Below, one piece after another: positions 1-8,516 of a DNA stretch of 35,303 nucleotides. Where the stretch lies: positions 1 through 35,303 of the forward strand of contig JAFWXY010000158.1 of NCBI GenBank assembly GCA_017522905.1. Reading direction: 5' to 3'. This DNA comes from Clostridia bacterium (GTDB lineage Bacteria > Bacillota > Clostridia > Oscillospirales > CAG-272). The position numbers and the translations under genes are program-made. The notes beneath the pieces are model-generated. The model did not search any database, was not told the DNA's origin, and saw only the letters and a program-made list of their open reading frames with translations. Position 1 is the stretch's first letter, and the number at the start of each line of letters is the position of its first letter.

Positions 1-1
1 C

Positions 2-76
2 AGATACGTTGGAGCAGACCACGCAACAGAGATACATGAAAAGGATTTAACACTTGAGGAGTATCTTGATAAATGA
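2..76 (+). CDS. C-terminal end of an unidentified protein (5' truncated by the window)
   Basis: An open frame enters from the left edge and ends at TGA, giving 24 visible residues that finish in LTLEEYLDK. I do not recognise the family. Its stop overlaps the ATG of the next gene in an ATGA arrangement, so the two are probably translationally coupled and in one operon. The frame also contains the likely ribosome binding site (TGAGGAG) of the next gene. The short length leaves a chance that it is not coding. Confidence 0.55.
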   Translation, partial: RYVGADHATEIHEKDLTLEEYLDK

Positions 77-2394
77 AGAAAATAAAAAAGCTATCTATAC
101 TTTTGTCCTTGGCGCTGATACTCTCGGTATTGGCGTCTTGCGATATAGGCACACAGATTCCTGACCCGATAGAGACTGAGTCATTGGGAATAGTTGAGAC
201 CGAAGGCGTGGGAGTTGAACCCACTGAGAGCACGACCGAGTCGATAACGGAAGCCGAAACGGAGGAGCCTGCAACCGAAGCTCCTACAGAGACTCCCACG
301 GAGGCACCTACCGAAGCTCCCACAGAGACTCCCACGGAGGCTCCTACCGAAGTTCCCACGGAGACTCCCACGGAGGCTCCTACCGAAGTTCGCACAGAGA
401 CTTCCACAGAAGCTCCTACCGAAGTTCCCACAGAGACTCCCACAGAGGCTCCTACCGAAGTTCCCACAGAGACTCCAACTGAGGCTCCGACTGAAGTTCG
501 CACAGAGACTTCCACAGAAGCTCCTACCGAAGTTCCCACAGAGACTCCTACAGAAGAGCCTACCGAGGAGCCTACGGAAGAGCCTACCGAGAAGCCCACG
601 GAGAGTGAGCCCGAAACCGAGACAAAGTGCGATCACGCCGACAAGAACAACGACGGCAAGTGTGACGTTTGTTACATAAGCGTAATTATTCAGATCGACC
701 TTTACGCTATCAACGATCTTCACGGTAAGATATTGGATAACGAATCTCAACCCGGAGTTGACGAGTTAACTACCTATCTTAAGAATGCTAAAAAGAACAA
801 TCCCAATACGATTATTTTCTCAAGCGGAGATATGTGGCAGGGAACTGCAGAGTCGGGCTTGACCTTTGGCAGGATGATGATCGATTGGATGAATGAGCTT
901 GACTTTGCGTTTATGACGATCGGTAACCACGAGTTTGACTGGGGAGAAAAATATATTGCGGAGAATGCACCCTTCGCAGAGTTTCCGTTCTTAGCGATAA
1001 ATCTTTATGATAGCGTCACAAACCAAAGAGAGGAGTATTGTCAGCCCTCTATAATGATTGATCTTGGTGAGGTACAGATAGGCTTTATCGGAGCTGTTGG
1101 TAATAACTATAGCTCAATTTCGGGAGAAATGCGTGAAGGCTTTAAGTTTATGACAGGCTCTACACTTACCAACCTTGTCAAGACCGAGGCGCAGAAGTTG
1201 AGGAGTGAGGGAGCAGATTTTATCGTGTATTCCATCCACGACGATAATGCATCAGTTGATTCAAGCCTTACAAGCGGCGGATACGTTGATATTGTATTCG
1301 AGGCACACACTCACCAGGCTTATGTGAAAACCGATACAAACGGCGCATATCATATTCAGGGCGGCGGAGAGAACAGTGGAATTAGCTACGTTGCATTGTC
1401 CATTAACTTCGCTAATATGAATAGCGAGATAGATACAGCGCGTGTAATCAAGAACAGCGAATATTCCGCGGTAGCTTCCGACAACATTGTTAACGAGCTC
1501 AAGGAAAAGTACAATGACGAGATGGAGCTTATTGAGAGCGTGCTTGGATATAATGAGGCGCAGAGAAACAGCTCTTACATAGAAGATCTTGTTGCACAGC
1601 TGTACGCTAATCTTGGTGAGACCTATTGGCCCGAGTATAACGTAGTTCTCGGCGGCGGATCGATAAACTGCCGCTCGCCCTACAATCTTTATGTTGGAAA
1701 TGTTACCTACGGAGATCTTTATTCCCTTCTTCCGTTCAATAACAAGCTTGCCCTTTGCTCTATAAAGGGTAGCGATCTTTTGAACAGATACATCAACAAT
1801 TCAAGCTACAGCGTAGGATACACGTCATACGGCCAGAGTATAAAGAACAGCATAGATAGAAATGCTACATATTACATCATTGCGGACTCGTACAATTACA
1901 CCTATTCTTCAAATAAGCTTACCGTTGTCGAGATACTCGATGAAACCACGTTTGCGCGCGATCTTCTTGCAGCATATATAAAGAGCGGCGGACTTGGAAC
2001 GCAGATGCCAAGCGGCGGAAACGGGGGAAGTGGAACAGGAAGCGGAAGCACCGCGCCCACGACTCCTCCGGATGTGAATTTGACATCGATACCTCAGCTT
2101 CTGGAGGATGCAAAGAAGCTTGGAGCGGGAAAAGAAAGCTCTGAAGCGTATTACGTAAAGGGAACGATTACAAGCATCACCAGTACAAAGTACGGAAATA
2201 TGTATATTCAAGATGAAAACGGAAATGAGTTTTACATTTTTGGTGTATATGAGAACGCGGTCAGATATGACAGCATGTCAGACAAGCCGAAGGTTGGAGA
2301 TACTGTTATATTATATGGAAAACTAAAAAATTACGTAAGCGGCGGATCATCCACGTATGAGATGATAAACGCAGAGCTTATCTGGCAAAATTAA
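73..2394 (+). CDS. Surface lipoprotein of the 5'-nucleotidase/metallophosphoesterase family with a Thr-Glu-Pro repeat stalk and C-terminal OB-like domain
   Basis: The N-terminus is a lipoprotein signal peptide with lipobox LASC (Cys23), so the protein should be anchored on the outer face of the membrane. Residues ~50-180 are imperfect TEAPTE/TETPTE repeats, probably a wall-spanning stalk. A short Cys motif follows (CDHADKNNDGKCDVC), containing a DxNxDG loop that could bind a metal. The catalytic metallophosphoesterase domain starts near 210, with DLHG (215-218), GD (252-253), GNHE (284-287) and a late AHTH where the family usually has GHTH. The 5'-nucleotidase C-terminal substrate domain follows (GGGSINCR region). 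A Gly/Ser/Pro linker leads to an ~100-residue OB-like domain seen in secreted Clostridia and Bacteroidetes nucleases. The likely role is dephosphorylation of extracellular nucleotides for salvage; the exact substrate is not shown. It starts inside the stop of the upstream gene. Confidence 0.88.
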   Translation: MKKIKKLSILLSLALILSVLASCDIGTQIPDPIETESLGIVETEGVGVEPTESTTESITEAETEEPATEAPTETPTEAPTEAPTETPTEAPTEVPTETPTEAPTEVRTETSTEAPTEVPTETPTEAPTEVPTETPTEAPTEVRTETSTEAPTEVPTETPTEEPTEEPTEEPTEKPTESEPETETKCDHADKNNDGKCDVCYISVIIQIDLYAINDLHGKILDNESQPGVDELTTYLKNAKKNNPNTIIFSSGDMWQGTAESGLTFGRMMIDWMNELDFAFMTIGNHEFDWGEKYIAENAPFAEFPFLAINLYDSVTNQREEYCQPSIMIDLGEVQIGFIGAVGNNYSSISGEMREGFKFMTGSTLTNLVKTEAQKLRSEGADFIVYSIHDDNASVDSSLTSGGYVDIVFEAHTHQAYVKTDTNGAYHIQGGGENSGISYVALSINFANMNSEIDTARVIKNSEYSAVASDNIVNELKEKYNDEMELIESVLGYNEAQRNSSYIEDLVAQLYANLGETYWPEYNVVLGGGSINCRSPYNLYVGNVTYGDLYSLLPFNNKLALCSIKGSDLLNRYINNSSYSVGYTSYGQSIKNSIDRNATYYIIADSYNYTYSSNKLTVVEILDETTFARDLLAAYIKSGGLGTQMPSGGNGGSGTGSGSTAPTTPPDVNLTSIPQLLEDAKKLGAGKESSEAYYVKGTITSITSTKYGNMYIQDENGNEFYIFGVYENAVRYDSMSDKPKVGDTVILYGKLKNYVSGGSSTYEMINAELIWQN
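280..600 (+). repeat. Thr-Glu-Pro coding tandem repeats with a 108-bp higher-order unit
   Basis: Imperfect repeats of 12 and 24 bp encode TEAPTETP/TEAPTEVP units. A longer unit containing EVRTETSTEAPTEVP occurs twice, starting at 373 and 481, exactly 108 bp (36 codons) apart, with only a few substitutions. This points to expansion by unequal exchange or slippage that keeps the reading frame. The run ends in a more degenerate EEPTEEPTEEPTE segment. Confidence 0.9.
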
Positions 2395-2408
2395 AGCAAA
2401 AAAAACAA

Positions 2409-2437
2409 GGGGCTGAATTTCAGCCCCTATATTTTTT
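2409..2437. terminator. Bidirectional intrinsic terminator between the nucleotidase and ftsH
   Basis: A GGGGCTG/CAGCCCC stem with an AT-rich loop is followed by a T-rich run on the plus strand. It is preceded by an A-rich run that serves as the T-tract on the minus strand. It lies between the convergent 3' ends of the nucleotidase and ftsH and should stop both transcripts. Confidence 0.9.
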
Positions 2438-2442
2438 TGTTT

Positions 2443-4557
2443 TTATTCCTGGGAGTTATCCTCGTGTTTTGTTTCTTCACCCTCATTGTGTGCGGGTGCT
2501 TCGGCTTCGGAGATTGTGTTTTCCGCATTCTTTTCTGCTGCGGCCTCCTCTGCCTCAAGTCTCTCGGCTTCAGCCTCCAGTCTTGCGCGAGCCTCCTCGG
2601 CACGGACACGCTTAGCGTTCGCTTCCTCGCTCGCCTTCTTCTTAGCCTCGGCAATTGCCTCTATCTCCTCCATAACGGGGAATTCGCTTTCCATAACTGC
2701 CTTGAACTGATCGCCGTCCATTACCTCGTTCTTGACAAGGAACTCTGCTATAAAGTGGAGCTTTTGGAGGTCATTTTTAAGGATCTCCTTAGACTTGTCG
2801 TAAGCCGTCGAGATAACCTCGTGGATTTCGCCGTCTATCTTAGCCGCGATCTCCTCGGAATAATCCTGAGATGAGGAGAAGTCTCTGCCAAGAAATACCT
2901 CGCCCTGGTTAGTTCCGAAGGAACGGGGGCCGAGAAGGTCGGACATACCGAGTCTTGTTATCATCTTTTTGGCTATCTTGGTTGCACGATCAATATCGTT
3001 GGATGCTCCGCCTGAAACGTCGCCGTTGACGATCTCCTCCGCGGCACGGCCGCCAAGGAGCATAGAGATCTGATTCTTAAGCTCGCTCTTGTATTCGCTA
3101 TACTTATCCTCGCGGGGAGGATTAAGCGTGTATCCAAGCGCACGTCCCGAGGGAATGATGGATATCTGCTGAACAGGGTCAAGACCGAGGTGATAAGCCA
3201 CCATAGCGTGACCTGCCTCGTGGTAAGCGGTGTTTTTCTTCTCGCTGTCCTTCATTACTCTTGCCTTCTTCTTAGGACCTGCTATAACGCGTATGAATGC
3301 GTCGTTTACGTCGTCCATGCCGATAAGGCTCTTGCCTCTGCGAGTTGCAAGAAGAGCCGCCTCGTTGAGAAGGTTAGCAAGATCTGCACCCGTGAATCCT
3401 ACGGTCATTCTTGCTATTTCTCTGAAATCCACGCTTGATTCGAGAGGCTTATTGCGGGAGTGAACCTTGAGTATCTCAACTCTTCCGTTTATATCGGGGT
3501 AGTTGACCGTGATCTGACGGTCGAAACGACCGGGACGGAGAAGTGCGGGGTCAAGGATGTCGGGGCGGTTGGTTGCGGCAATAACGATTATTCCATCGTG
3601 TGAGCCGAATCCGTCCATTTCAACGAGGAGCTGGTTGAGTGTCTGCTCACGCTCATCGTGTCCGCCGCCGAGACCTGCGCCTCTGTGGCGTCCGACCGCG
3701 TCAATCTCGTCGATAAAGATAATTGATGCGGGAGATTTTCTTGCGGTATCAAAAAGGTCGCGCACACGCGATGCACCGACACCGACATACATTTCTACGA
3801 AATCAGAACCCGAGATAGAGAAGAAGGGAACTCCTGCCTCGCCTGCAACTGCCTTTGCAAGAAGGGTCTTACCCGTACCGGGAGGGCCCATCAAAAGCAC
3901 GCCGTGAGGAATCTTTGCGCCAAGCTTTGCAAATCTCGAGGGATCCTTCAAAAATTCAACGACCTCCTCAAGCTCTTCCTTTTCCTCGTCGGCACCTGCA
4001 ACGTCGCGGAAGGTGACCTTGTTCTTTTCATCCTGGCTTGCAACCTTGGCACGCGCCTTGCTAAATGAGCCCATACCCATTTTGCCGCCTGCGCCGCCGC
4101 CCGTCATCTGCTTCGTCATAATGATGTATACGACGATAAGCGCTACACCAAGGAGAATGACAGGGAGATATGAGAGCCATGCGGCATACTGTGTAGGCGG
4201 AACGTACTCGCCCTTGAGTGTTCCTTGTGCCATTTGATCTGTGATTGTGTCACCGAGATCGGCGTGGAAGATAGAGAGACTTGCCAGGCGGTACTGAACG
4301 TTGACAGAGCCGTCCTTGTTTTCGCTTACCTTGAATTTTGCGTACTGTGAGCTTGCGTCAAAGGTCATAGTGATGACATTATTCTTGTCTATCTCAAAAT
4401 CGCGGACCTCGCCGCTCTTGAATGCGGCAACCACGTCGGAATACTCCATCTTTTCCGCCCCCTCGCCCTGAAAGAGCGTGGCGCAGATAAGGACTACCGC
4501 CGAGATGAGAAAGACATAAAAGATTATATGTCTTAAATTACTTTTCTTTTTCTTCAT
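2443..4557 (-). CDS. ftsH: ATP-dependent zinc metalloprotease FtsH
   Basis: FtsH is a hexameric, membrane-anchored AAA+ protease that degrades misfolded membrane proteins and selected regulators. TM1 (~11-28) and TM2 (~128-147) flank an extracellular domain of about 100 residues. The AAA module has Walker A GPPGTGKT (224-231), Walker B IIFIDEID (279-286) and a second region of homology ending RPGRFDR (~341-347). The protease domain has HEAGH (446-450) and the third zinc ligand Asp in SNDIDRAT (~521). After the protease domain comes a long Glu/Ala-rich, probably coiled-coil tail and an acidic end (~640-704), longer than in Bacillus-type FtsH by my recollection. The start is fixed by a GGAGG site 5-6 bases upstream. 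It is last in the tilS-hpt-ftsH order typical of Firmicutes. Confidence 0.97.
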   Translation of the reverse strand: MKKKKSNLRHIIFYVFLISAVVLICATLFQGEGAEKMEYSDVVAAFKSGEVRDFEIDKNNVITMTFDASSQYAKFKVSENKDGSVNVQYRLASLSIFHADLGDTITDQMAQGTLKGEYVPPTQYAAWLSYLPVILLGVALIVVYIIMTKQMTGGGAGGKMGMGSFSKARAKVASQDEKNKVTFRDVAGADEEKEELEEVVEFLKDPSRFAKLGAKIPHGVLLMGPPGTGKTLLAKAVAGEAGVPFFSISGSDFVEMYVGVGASRVRDLFDTARKSPASIIFIDEIDAVGRHRGAGLGGGHDEREQTLNQLLVEMDGFGSHDGIIVIAATNRPDILDPALLRPGRFDRQITVNYPDINGRVEILKVHSRNKPLESSVDFREIARMTVGFTGADLANLLNEAALLATRRGKSLIGMDDVNDAFIRVIAGPKKKARVMKDSEKKNTAYHEAGHAMVAYHLGLDPVQQISIIPSGRALGYTLNPPREDKYSEYKSELKNQISMLLGGRAAEEIVNGDVSGGASNDIDRATKIAKKMITRLGMSDLLGPRSFGTNQGEVFLGRDFSSSQDYSEEIAAKIDGEIHEVISTAYDKSKEILKNDLQKLHFIAEFLVKNEVMDGDQFKAVMESEFPVMEEIEAIAEAKKKASEEANAKRVRAEEARARLEAEAERLEAEEAAAEKNAENTISEAEAPAHNEGEETKHEDNSQE

Positions 4558-4595
4558 TTATTCCTCCGAATTTTGGGGATTTGCATTATTTATCT

Positions 4596-4601
4596 ATTAT
4601 A
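4596..4601 (-). promoter_or_regulatory. Possible -10 box upstream of ftsH
   Basis: The 147-base gap between hpt and ftsH is long for this operon and holds two minus-strand TATAAT hexamers (this one and one near 4650). Neither has a convincing -35 box at 16-18 bp. A 7-bp inverted repeat (4685-4704, AATTCAC/GTGAATT) sits directly after the hpt stop but lacks a T-tract. A separate ftsH promoter is plausible but not shown. Confidence 0.3.
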
Positions 4602-4704
4602 CGCCGAATTAAGGCCATATATTTCGATTTTATAATTTCAACGGTTAGATTATACCGTATGATTGTTAAGGGATGGTGAGGGGCAATTCACTTTTGTGTG
4701 AATT

Positions 4705-5250
4705 TCAGGAATATACCTCGCTTTTAAGTATGCCCACGTAAGGCAGATTGCGGTACTTTTCATTATAGTCAAGACCGTAGCCGATGACGAACTCATCGGG
4801 GATAGACTTGCCTGCATAGTCGGGAACGAAATCAACCTCACGGCGTGAGGGCTTGTCAAGAAGCGTACATGTCTTGACGCAGTTTGCGTTTCTGTTCTTT
4901 AAGAGCTGAGTAAGTCTTTGCAGCGTGCGACCGCTGTCCACGATGTCCTCAACGATGAGGAGGTTATAGTTTTCAAGATGCTCGCGGTTGAGGTCGAGGT
5001 GTATCTTTATTTCGCCCGATGTCTTTGTGCCCGCGCCATATGAGGAAACCTTCATAAATTCTATTTCAAGCGGCATATCGATGTGTCGGATAAGGTCGGA
5101 TGCAAAGGGCATTGATCCCTTGAGAATAACGATAACGACGAGGGGCTTGTCAGAGCCCTTATAGTCGTTGGTGATTCTTTGACCGAGTGTTGTTGTGATT
5201 TCCTTGATTTCCTCCTCACTTACGAGGATGCTTTTGACGTCCTGATGCAT
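4705..5250 (-). CDS. hpt: Hypoxanthine phosphoribosyltransferase
   Basis: This salvage enzyme joins hypoxanthine (and usually guanine) to PRPP, forming IMP or GMP in the cytosol. The 181-residue length is typical. The PRPP-binding motif is IVEDIVDSGRTL (99-110). The flexible-loop region around YGAGTKTSG (71-79) and the purine-contact region near KPSRREVDFVPDY are also present. The ATG lies one base after the stop of tilS, so the two are tightly coupled. The tilS-hpt-ftsH order is conserved in Bacillus and Clostridia and supports the call independently. It complements the de novo purine operon at the other end of the window. Confidence 0.96.
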   Translation of the reverse strand: MHQDVKSILVSEEEIKEITTTLGQRITNDYKGSDKPLVVIVILKGSMPFASDLIRHIDMPLEIEFMKVSSYGAGTKTSGEIKIHLDLNREHLENYNLLIVEDIVDSGRTLQRLTQLLKNRNANCVKTCTLLDKPSRREVDFVPDYAGKSIPDEFVIGYGLDYNEKYRNLPYVGILKSEVYS

Positions 5251-5251
5251 A

Positions 5252-6646
5252 TTAACCTCCGATTTTCTGATAAATGCCGATGTGTGTAATTATGTCGCTG
5301 CCCCTCGCCTTTGCATTGTCGCATACGGCACAGAGCGGAGCGTAGATGATTTCCTTGCCCGAGCATACGAGCGGAAGTGTGTCGCGATCGTATAGCGGCA
5401 CCTTTTTGTCGCACATAAGTTTTTTGATTTTTTTATTTATGCCGCCGTCGGTTATGGACATGCCCGATTGGCGGTTTTTTACGTAAAGGGTCGTAGCGGA
5501 GCCATCTTTGATTTTTGCACTTGAATAGATGGAATATCCGTCAATGTTTTTCTTTGGTGCTTCGTCCGAGATAAGCACCGCAAAGCGCGTGCCCTCTATT
5601 ATATTAAATCCCGGCTGAAGCATAGCGGAATATGAGACCGCCTCAGTCGTCTCGCGAAGATCCGGTTCAAAGCACAAACAACCGTCAAGCACGACCGCGC
5701 GCGTTTTGTCGGGAAGCGAGACGGCTGCTCCATTTTTGTCTGAATCGATAAGGGATAGCACGCTGAGGATATGCACGTACTCAAGCGTTTCATCCGATAT
5801 TTCCTCAAACATAAGCTTGATAACTCTCTTTGCAACGGAGGGATGGAGCTTTGAGAGCTTCTTCGCGGAAATTTTACCGCCGCATTCGCATGCGATTTGC
5901 CGTGCATATGAAAGAATGAAATCCGAGTCCTCGCTCGCCGTAGCAGAAAGCCTTTGAGATGAGCGGGTAAGATGCGGAAACATCTCTTCAAGAACAGGAA
6001 TTACTTTGTGGCGAATCGCGTTTCTTGTGTAATCGTCCTCATGATTAGTGCTGTCGGTTACAAAGGGAATAGTGTTCTTTTCGCAGTATTCCAGAATTTC
6101 ACTCTTTTTTGCGGTCAATATCGGACGGATCACGATGCCGCCCTCAACTGACTCAAGGGGTCTTGCTTCGGGAATGCCGCAGAGTCCGTCAATGCCGCAT
6201 CCGCGTGCAAGGTTATATATTTGTGTTTCAACGTTGTCGCTTGCATTGTGCGCGGTGGCGAGGATTCTGACGTTGTTTTCACGCATTACCTTTGCGAAAA
6301 ATTCGTATCTTGCCGCCCTCGCCTCGGCTTCGATGCTTCTGCGCGATTCTTCCGCCATTTTCGGAATATCGAGCCTGTTTACAAAAAGCTCAACACCGAG
6401 ACCTTTGCAAAGCTCTCGGCAAAACTCCTCGTCTCTGTCCGCCTCGTTTCGATATTCCTCGGTACGGATACCGTGGTTTACGTGCGCCGCGATGATCCTT
6501 GCATCTGTAGTCTTCGCGTATTCGCAAAGCAGATGCAAAAGCAGGGAAGAGTCCGCTCCGCCCGAGAGCCCGAGCAGAATGGGGGAATCCTTGCCGTATC
6601 CCGACAAAAGCGACGGGCATTTGAAAAATTGTGGTAAAAGTGACAT
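5252..6646 (-). CDS. tilS: tRNA(Ile)-lysidine synthase
   Basis: TilS converts C34 of the CAU-anticodon isoleucine tRNA to lysidine using ATP and lysine, switching decoding from AUG to AUA. The N-terminal PP-loop is SGGADS (28-33), followed by the AAHVNHGIR segment of the N-type ATP pyrophosphatase fold. The C-terminal third holds the TilS-specific domain, recognisable in KIKKLMCDKKVPLYDRD with a following VCSGKEIIYAP strand. The length of 464 residues is normal. The start lies 23 bases after dnaB and the stop one base before hpt. The order dnaB-tilS-hpt-ftsH places it in a single housekeeping transcript. Confidence 0.95.
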   Translation of the reverse strand: MSLLPQFFKCPSLLSGYGKDSPILLGLSGGADSSLLLHLLCEYAKTTDARIIAAHVNHGIRTEEYRNEADRDEEFCRELCKGLGVELFVNRLDIPKMAEESRRSIEAEARAARYEFFAKVMRENNVRILATAHNASDNVETQIYNLARGCGIDGLCGIPEARPLESVEGGIVIRPILTAKKSEILEYCEKNTIPFVTDSTNHEDDYTRNAIRHKVIPVLEEMFPHLTRSSQRLSATASEDSDFILSYARQIACECGGKISAKKLSKLHPSVAKRVIKLMFEEISDETLEYVHILSVLSLIDSDKNGAAVSLPDKTRAVVLDGCLCFEPDLRETTEAVSYSAMLQPGFNIIEGTRFAVLISDEAPKKNIDGYSIYSSAKIKDGSATTLYVKNRQSGMSITDGGINKKIKKLMCDKKVPLYDRDTLPLVCSGKEIIYAPLCAVCDNAKARGSDIITHIGIYQKIGG

Positions 6647-6669
6647 TATTTTCTCCTGTATAGAGAATA

Positions 6670-8025
6670 TTAGTGAGGTGTGTTCTCCTCAAGCGCGATG
6701 TCGCGAAATTTGGTGTATCTTCCTGTCCAGCCGACCTTGACTGTATCGGTAGAGCCGTGACGGTTCTTTGCTACAATGATTTCTGCCACGTTCTGCTCGG
6801 CATCGGATGCAACGGTGTCGCCGTCTGCGGTCTTGTAATAATCGTCTCTGTAGAGGAAGATGATTATATCCGCATCCTGCTCGATAGATCCCGACTCGCG
6901 GAGATGAGACATCATAGGTCTCTTGTTTGCCTGAGCCTCGGTTCCACGGGAGAGCTGAGAGCAGCATATTACGGGAACGTTAAGCTCCTTAGCCATGATC
7001 TTGAGCGCGCGCGACATATCACTGACCTCTTGGGTGCGGTTTTCGATCTTCTTATCCGACTGCATAAGCTGGAGATAGTCGATAACTACAAGTCCGAGAT
7101 TGTTTACACGGCGGAGCTTTGCCTTCATCGCCGAAACGGTGATACCGGGTGTATCGTCGATAAGGATATCGCATCCCGAAAGAGAGCCTGCCGCCTGGGC
7201 AATATGATCCCACTGCTCGGGCTTCAGCTCACCTGTACGGAGAGCATAGCTATCTATAAGTGCCTCACTTGAGATAACGCGGTTTACAAGCTGCTCTGCA
7301 GACATCTCAAGAGAGAAGATCGCAACGGCTTTACCCGTTGCCTTAGCAACGTTGGTTCCTATATTAAGACAGAATGAGGTCTTACCCATACCGGGGCGTG
7401 CGCCGACGATCACGAGGTCGGATTTTCCCATTCCCGCAAGCACGCGGTCGAGGGAGCGGAATCCCGTCGCGGTACCCTGAGTTGATGTGGGGTCGGTTAC
7501 AAGCTCCTTGAGGTGGGCGTATACGTCGGTAATGACCTCACGGATGTGTCGGAAATTCTTCGACTCACGGCCCTGAGCTATTGAATAAAGCTTGTTCTGT
7601 GCCGATTCAAGCACGTTTGCGACCTCATCCTGCTCGGAGTATGCGGTATCCGATACCTCGTCGCACATTTTGATAAGCTGGCGCAAAACGCTCTTATCCT
7701 TTACTATCTTTGCATAGTCCTTTACGTTAAGAGAATTCGGCACGGTCTGGGCGATGATCTTGATATAGTCCTCGCCGCCCGATTTGGAATAGACACCTTT
7801 AGTTACAAGCTCGTTGATAAGGGTAACGACGTCTATCTGGTTGTTCGACAAAAATAGAGCATGCATCGCAAGATATATCTGCTTGTGCTCCTCAAGGTAG
7901 AAATCCTCGGAGGAAATAATATCTGCAACCTGGTTTATAGATGATGGGTCTATGAGTATGGAACCTAAAAGAGACTGCTCTGCTATTGCAGAAAAGGGCA
8001 ATTTTCTGATGATATCGTCTGCCAT
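6670..8025 (-). CDS. dnaB: Replicative DNA helicase (DnaB; called DnaC in Bacillus)
   Basis: This is the hexameric 5'-3' helicase that unwinds DNA at the replication fork. The N-terminal scaffold domain (~10-110) begins with the typical AEQSLLGSILID segment. The RecA-like C-terminal domain has Walker A GARPGMGKTS (208-217), Walker B LVVIDYLQLM, and the conserved SQLSRGTE and DLRESG-like region (here SHLRESGSIEQDAD). At 451 residues it is full length with no intein. It begins 6 bases after rplI, the same neighbour as in Bacillus and many other Firmicutes. Confidence 0.97.
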   Translation of the reverse strand: MADDIIRKLPFSAIAEQSLLGSILIDPSSINQVADIISSEDFYLEEHKQIYLAMHALFLSNNQIDVVTLINELVTKGVYSKSGGEDYIKIIAQTVPNSLNVKDYAKIVKDKSVLRQLIKMCDEVSDTAYSEQDEVANVLESAQNKLYSIAQGRESKNFRHIREVITDVYAHLKELVTDPTSTQGTATGFRSLDRVLAGMGKSDLVIVGARPGMGKTSFCLNIGTNVAKATGKAVAIFSLEMSAEQLVNRVISSEALIDSYALRTGELKPEQWDHIAQAAGSLSGCDILIDDTPGITVSAMKAKLRRVNNLGLVVIDYLQLMQSDKKIENRTQEVSDMSRALKIMAKELNVPVICCSQLSRGTEAQANKRPMMSHLRESGSIEQDADIIIFLYRDDYYKTADGDTVASDAEQNVAEIIVAKNRHGSTDTVKVGWTGRYTKFRDIALEENTPH

Positions 8026-8031
8026 AATAGC

Positions 8032-8481
8032 TTATTTTCCTTCCGATACAGTTACTTTGAGTTTAGCTGAAATTTCGGGGTATACCTTTACGTCGACCTC
8101 ATAGGTGCCGTATGCCTTTATGTTGTCCTGGAGAACGAGCTTTCTCTTGTCGATCTCGATCTTGTGCTGCTCCTTAAGCTTTTCTGCGATATCCTTTGAG
8201 GTGATGGAGCCGTAAAGACGTCCGTCGCCGCCTGAGGAGGCGCTGATTTTCACTGTAAGAGCAGAGAGCTTGTCTGCAAGGGCTTTTGCGGCAGCCTTTT
8301 CTTCCTTGAGCTTGAACTGTCTTGCCTCTTCCTTGCTTCTCGTCTCGCTCATGACCTTTGCATCGGCTACTACCGCAAGCTTTTTGGGGAAGAGAAAGTT
8401 GCGTGCGTATCCGTCGGACACCTCAACTATCTGGTCCTTTTTTCCCTGACCCTTAACGTCAGCTAAAAGTAATACTTTCAT
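8032..8481 (-). CDS. rplI: 50S ribosomal protein L9
   Basis: L9 binds 23S rRNA through its N-terminal domain. The start [21 protein letters not shown] and the following [13 protein letters not shown] segment are the signature of the family. A long connecting helix rich in Lys, Ala and Glu (~45-80) leads to the C-terminal domain (GRLYGSIT to the end). The length of 149 residues is standard. It sits between gdpP (35 bases upstream in transcription) and dnaB, a conserved arrangement. Confidence 0.98.
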   Translation of the reverse strand: MKVLLLADVKGQGKKDQIVEVSDGYARNFLFPKKLAVVADAKVMSETRSKEEARQFKLKEEKAAAKALADKLSALTVKISASSGGDGRLYGSITSKDIAEKLKEQHKIEIDKRKLVLQDNIKAYGTYEVDVKVYPEISAKLKVTVSEGK

Positions 8482-8516
8482 TTTTATGGTTCTCCGTTTC
8501 TATTGTATTCGATGGT

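Noticed and set aside
280..600. Regular repeats that might suggest a CRISPR array
   Set aside because: The repeats are contiguous, in frame and code for Thr/Glu/Pro units, with no unique spacers.
181..750. Minus-strand frame encoding Ser/Gly/Leu/Arg repeats
   Set aside because: It is the complement of the Thr-Glu-Pro coding repeat. The plus-strand frame has a signal peptide and a full enzyme downstream.
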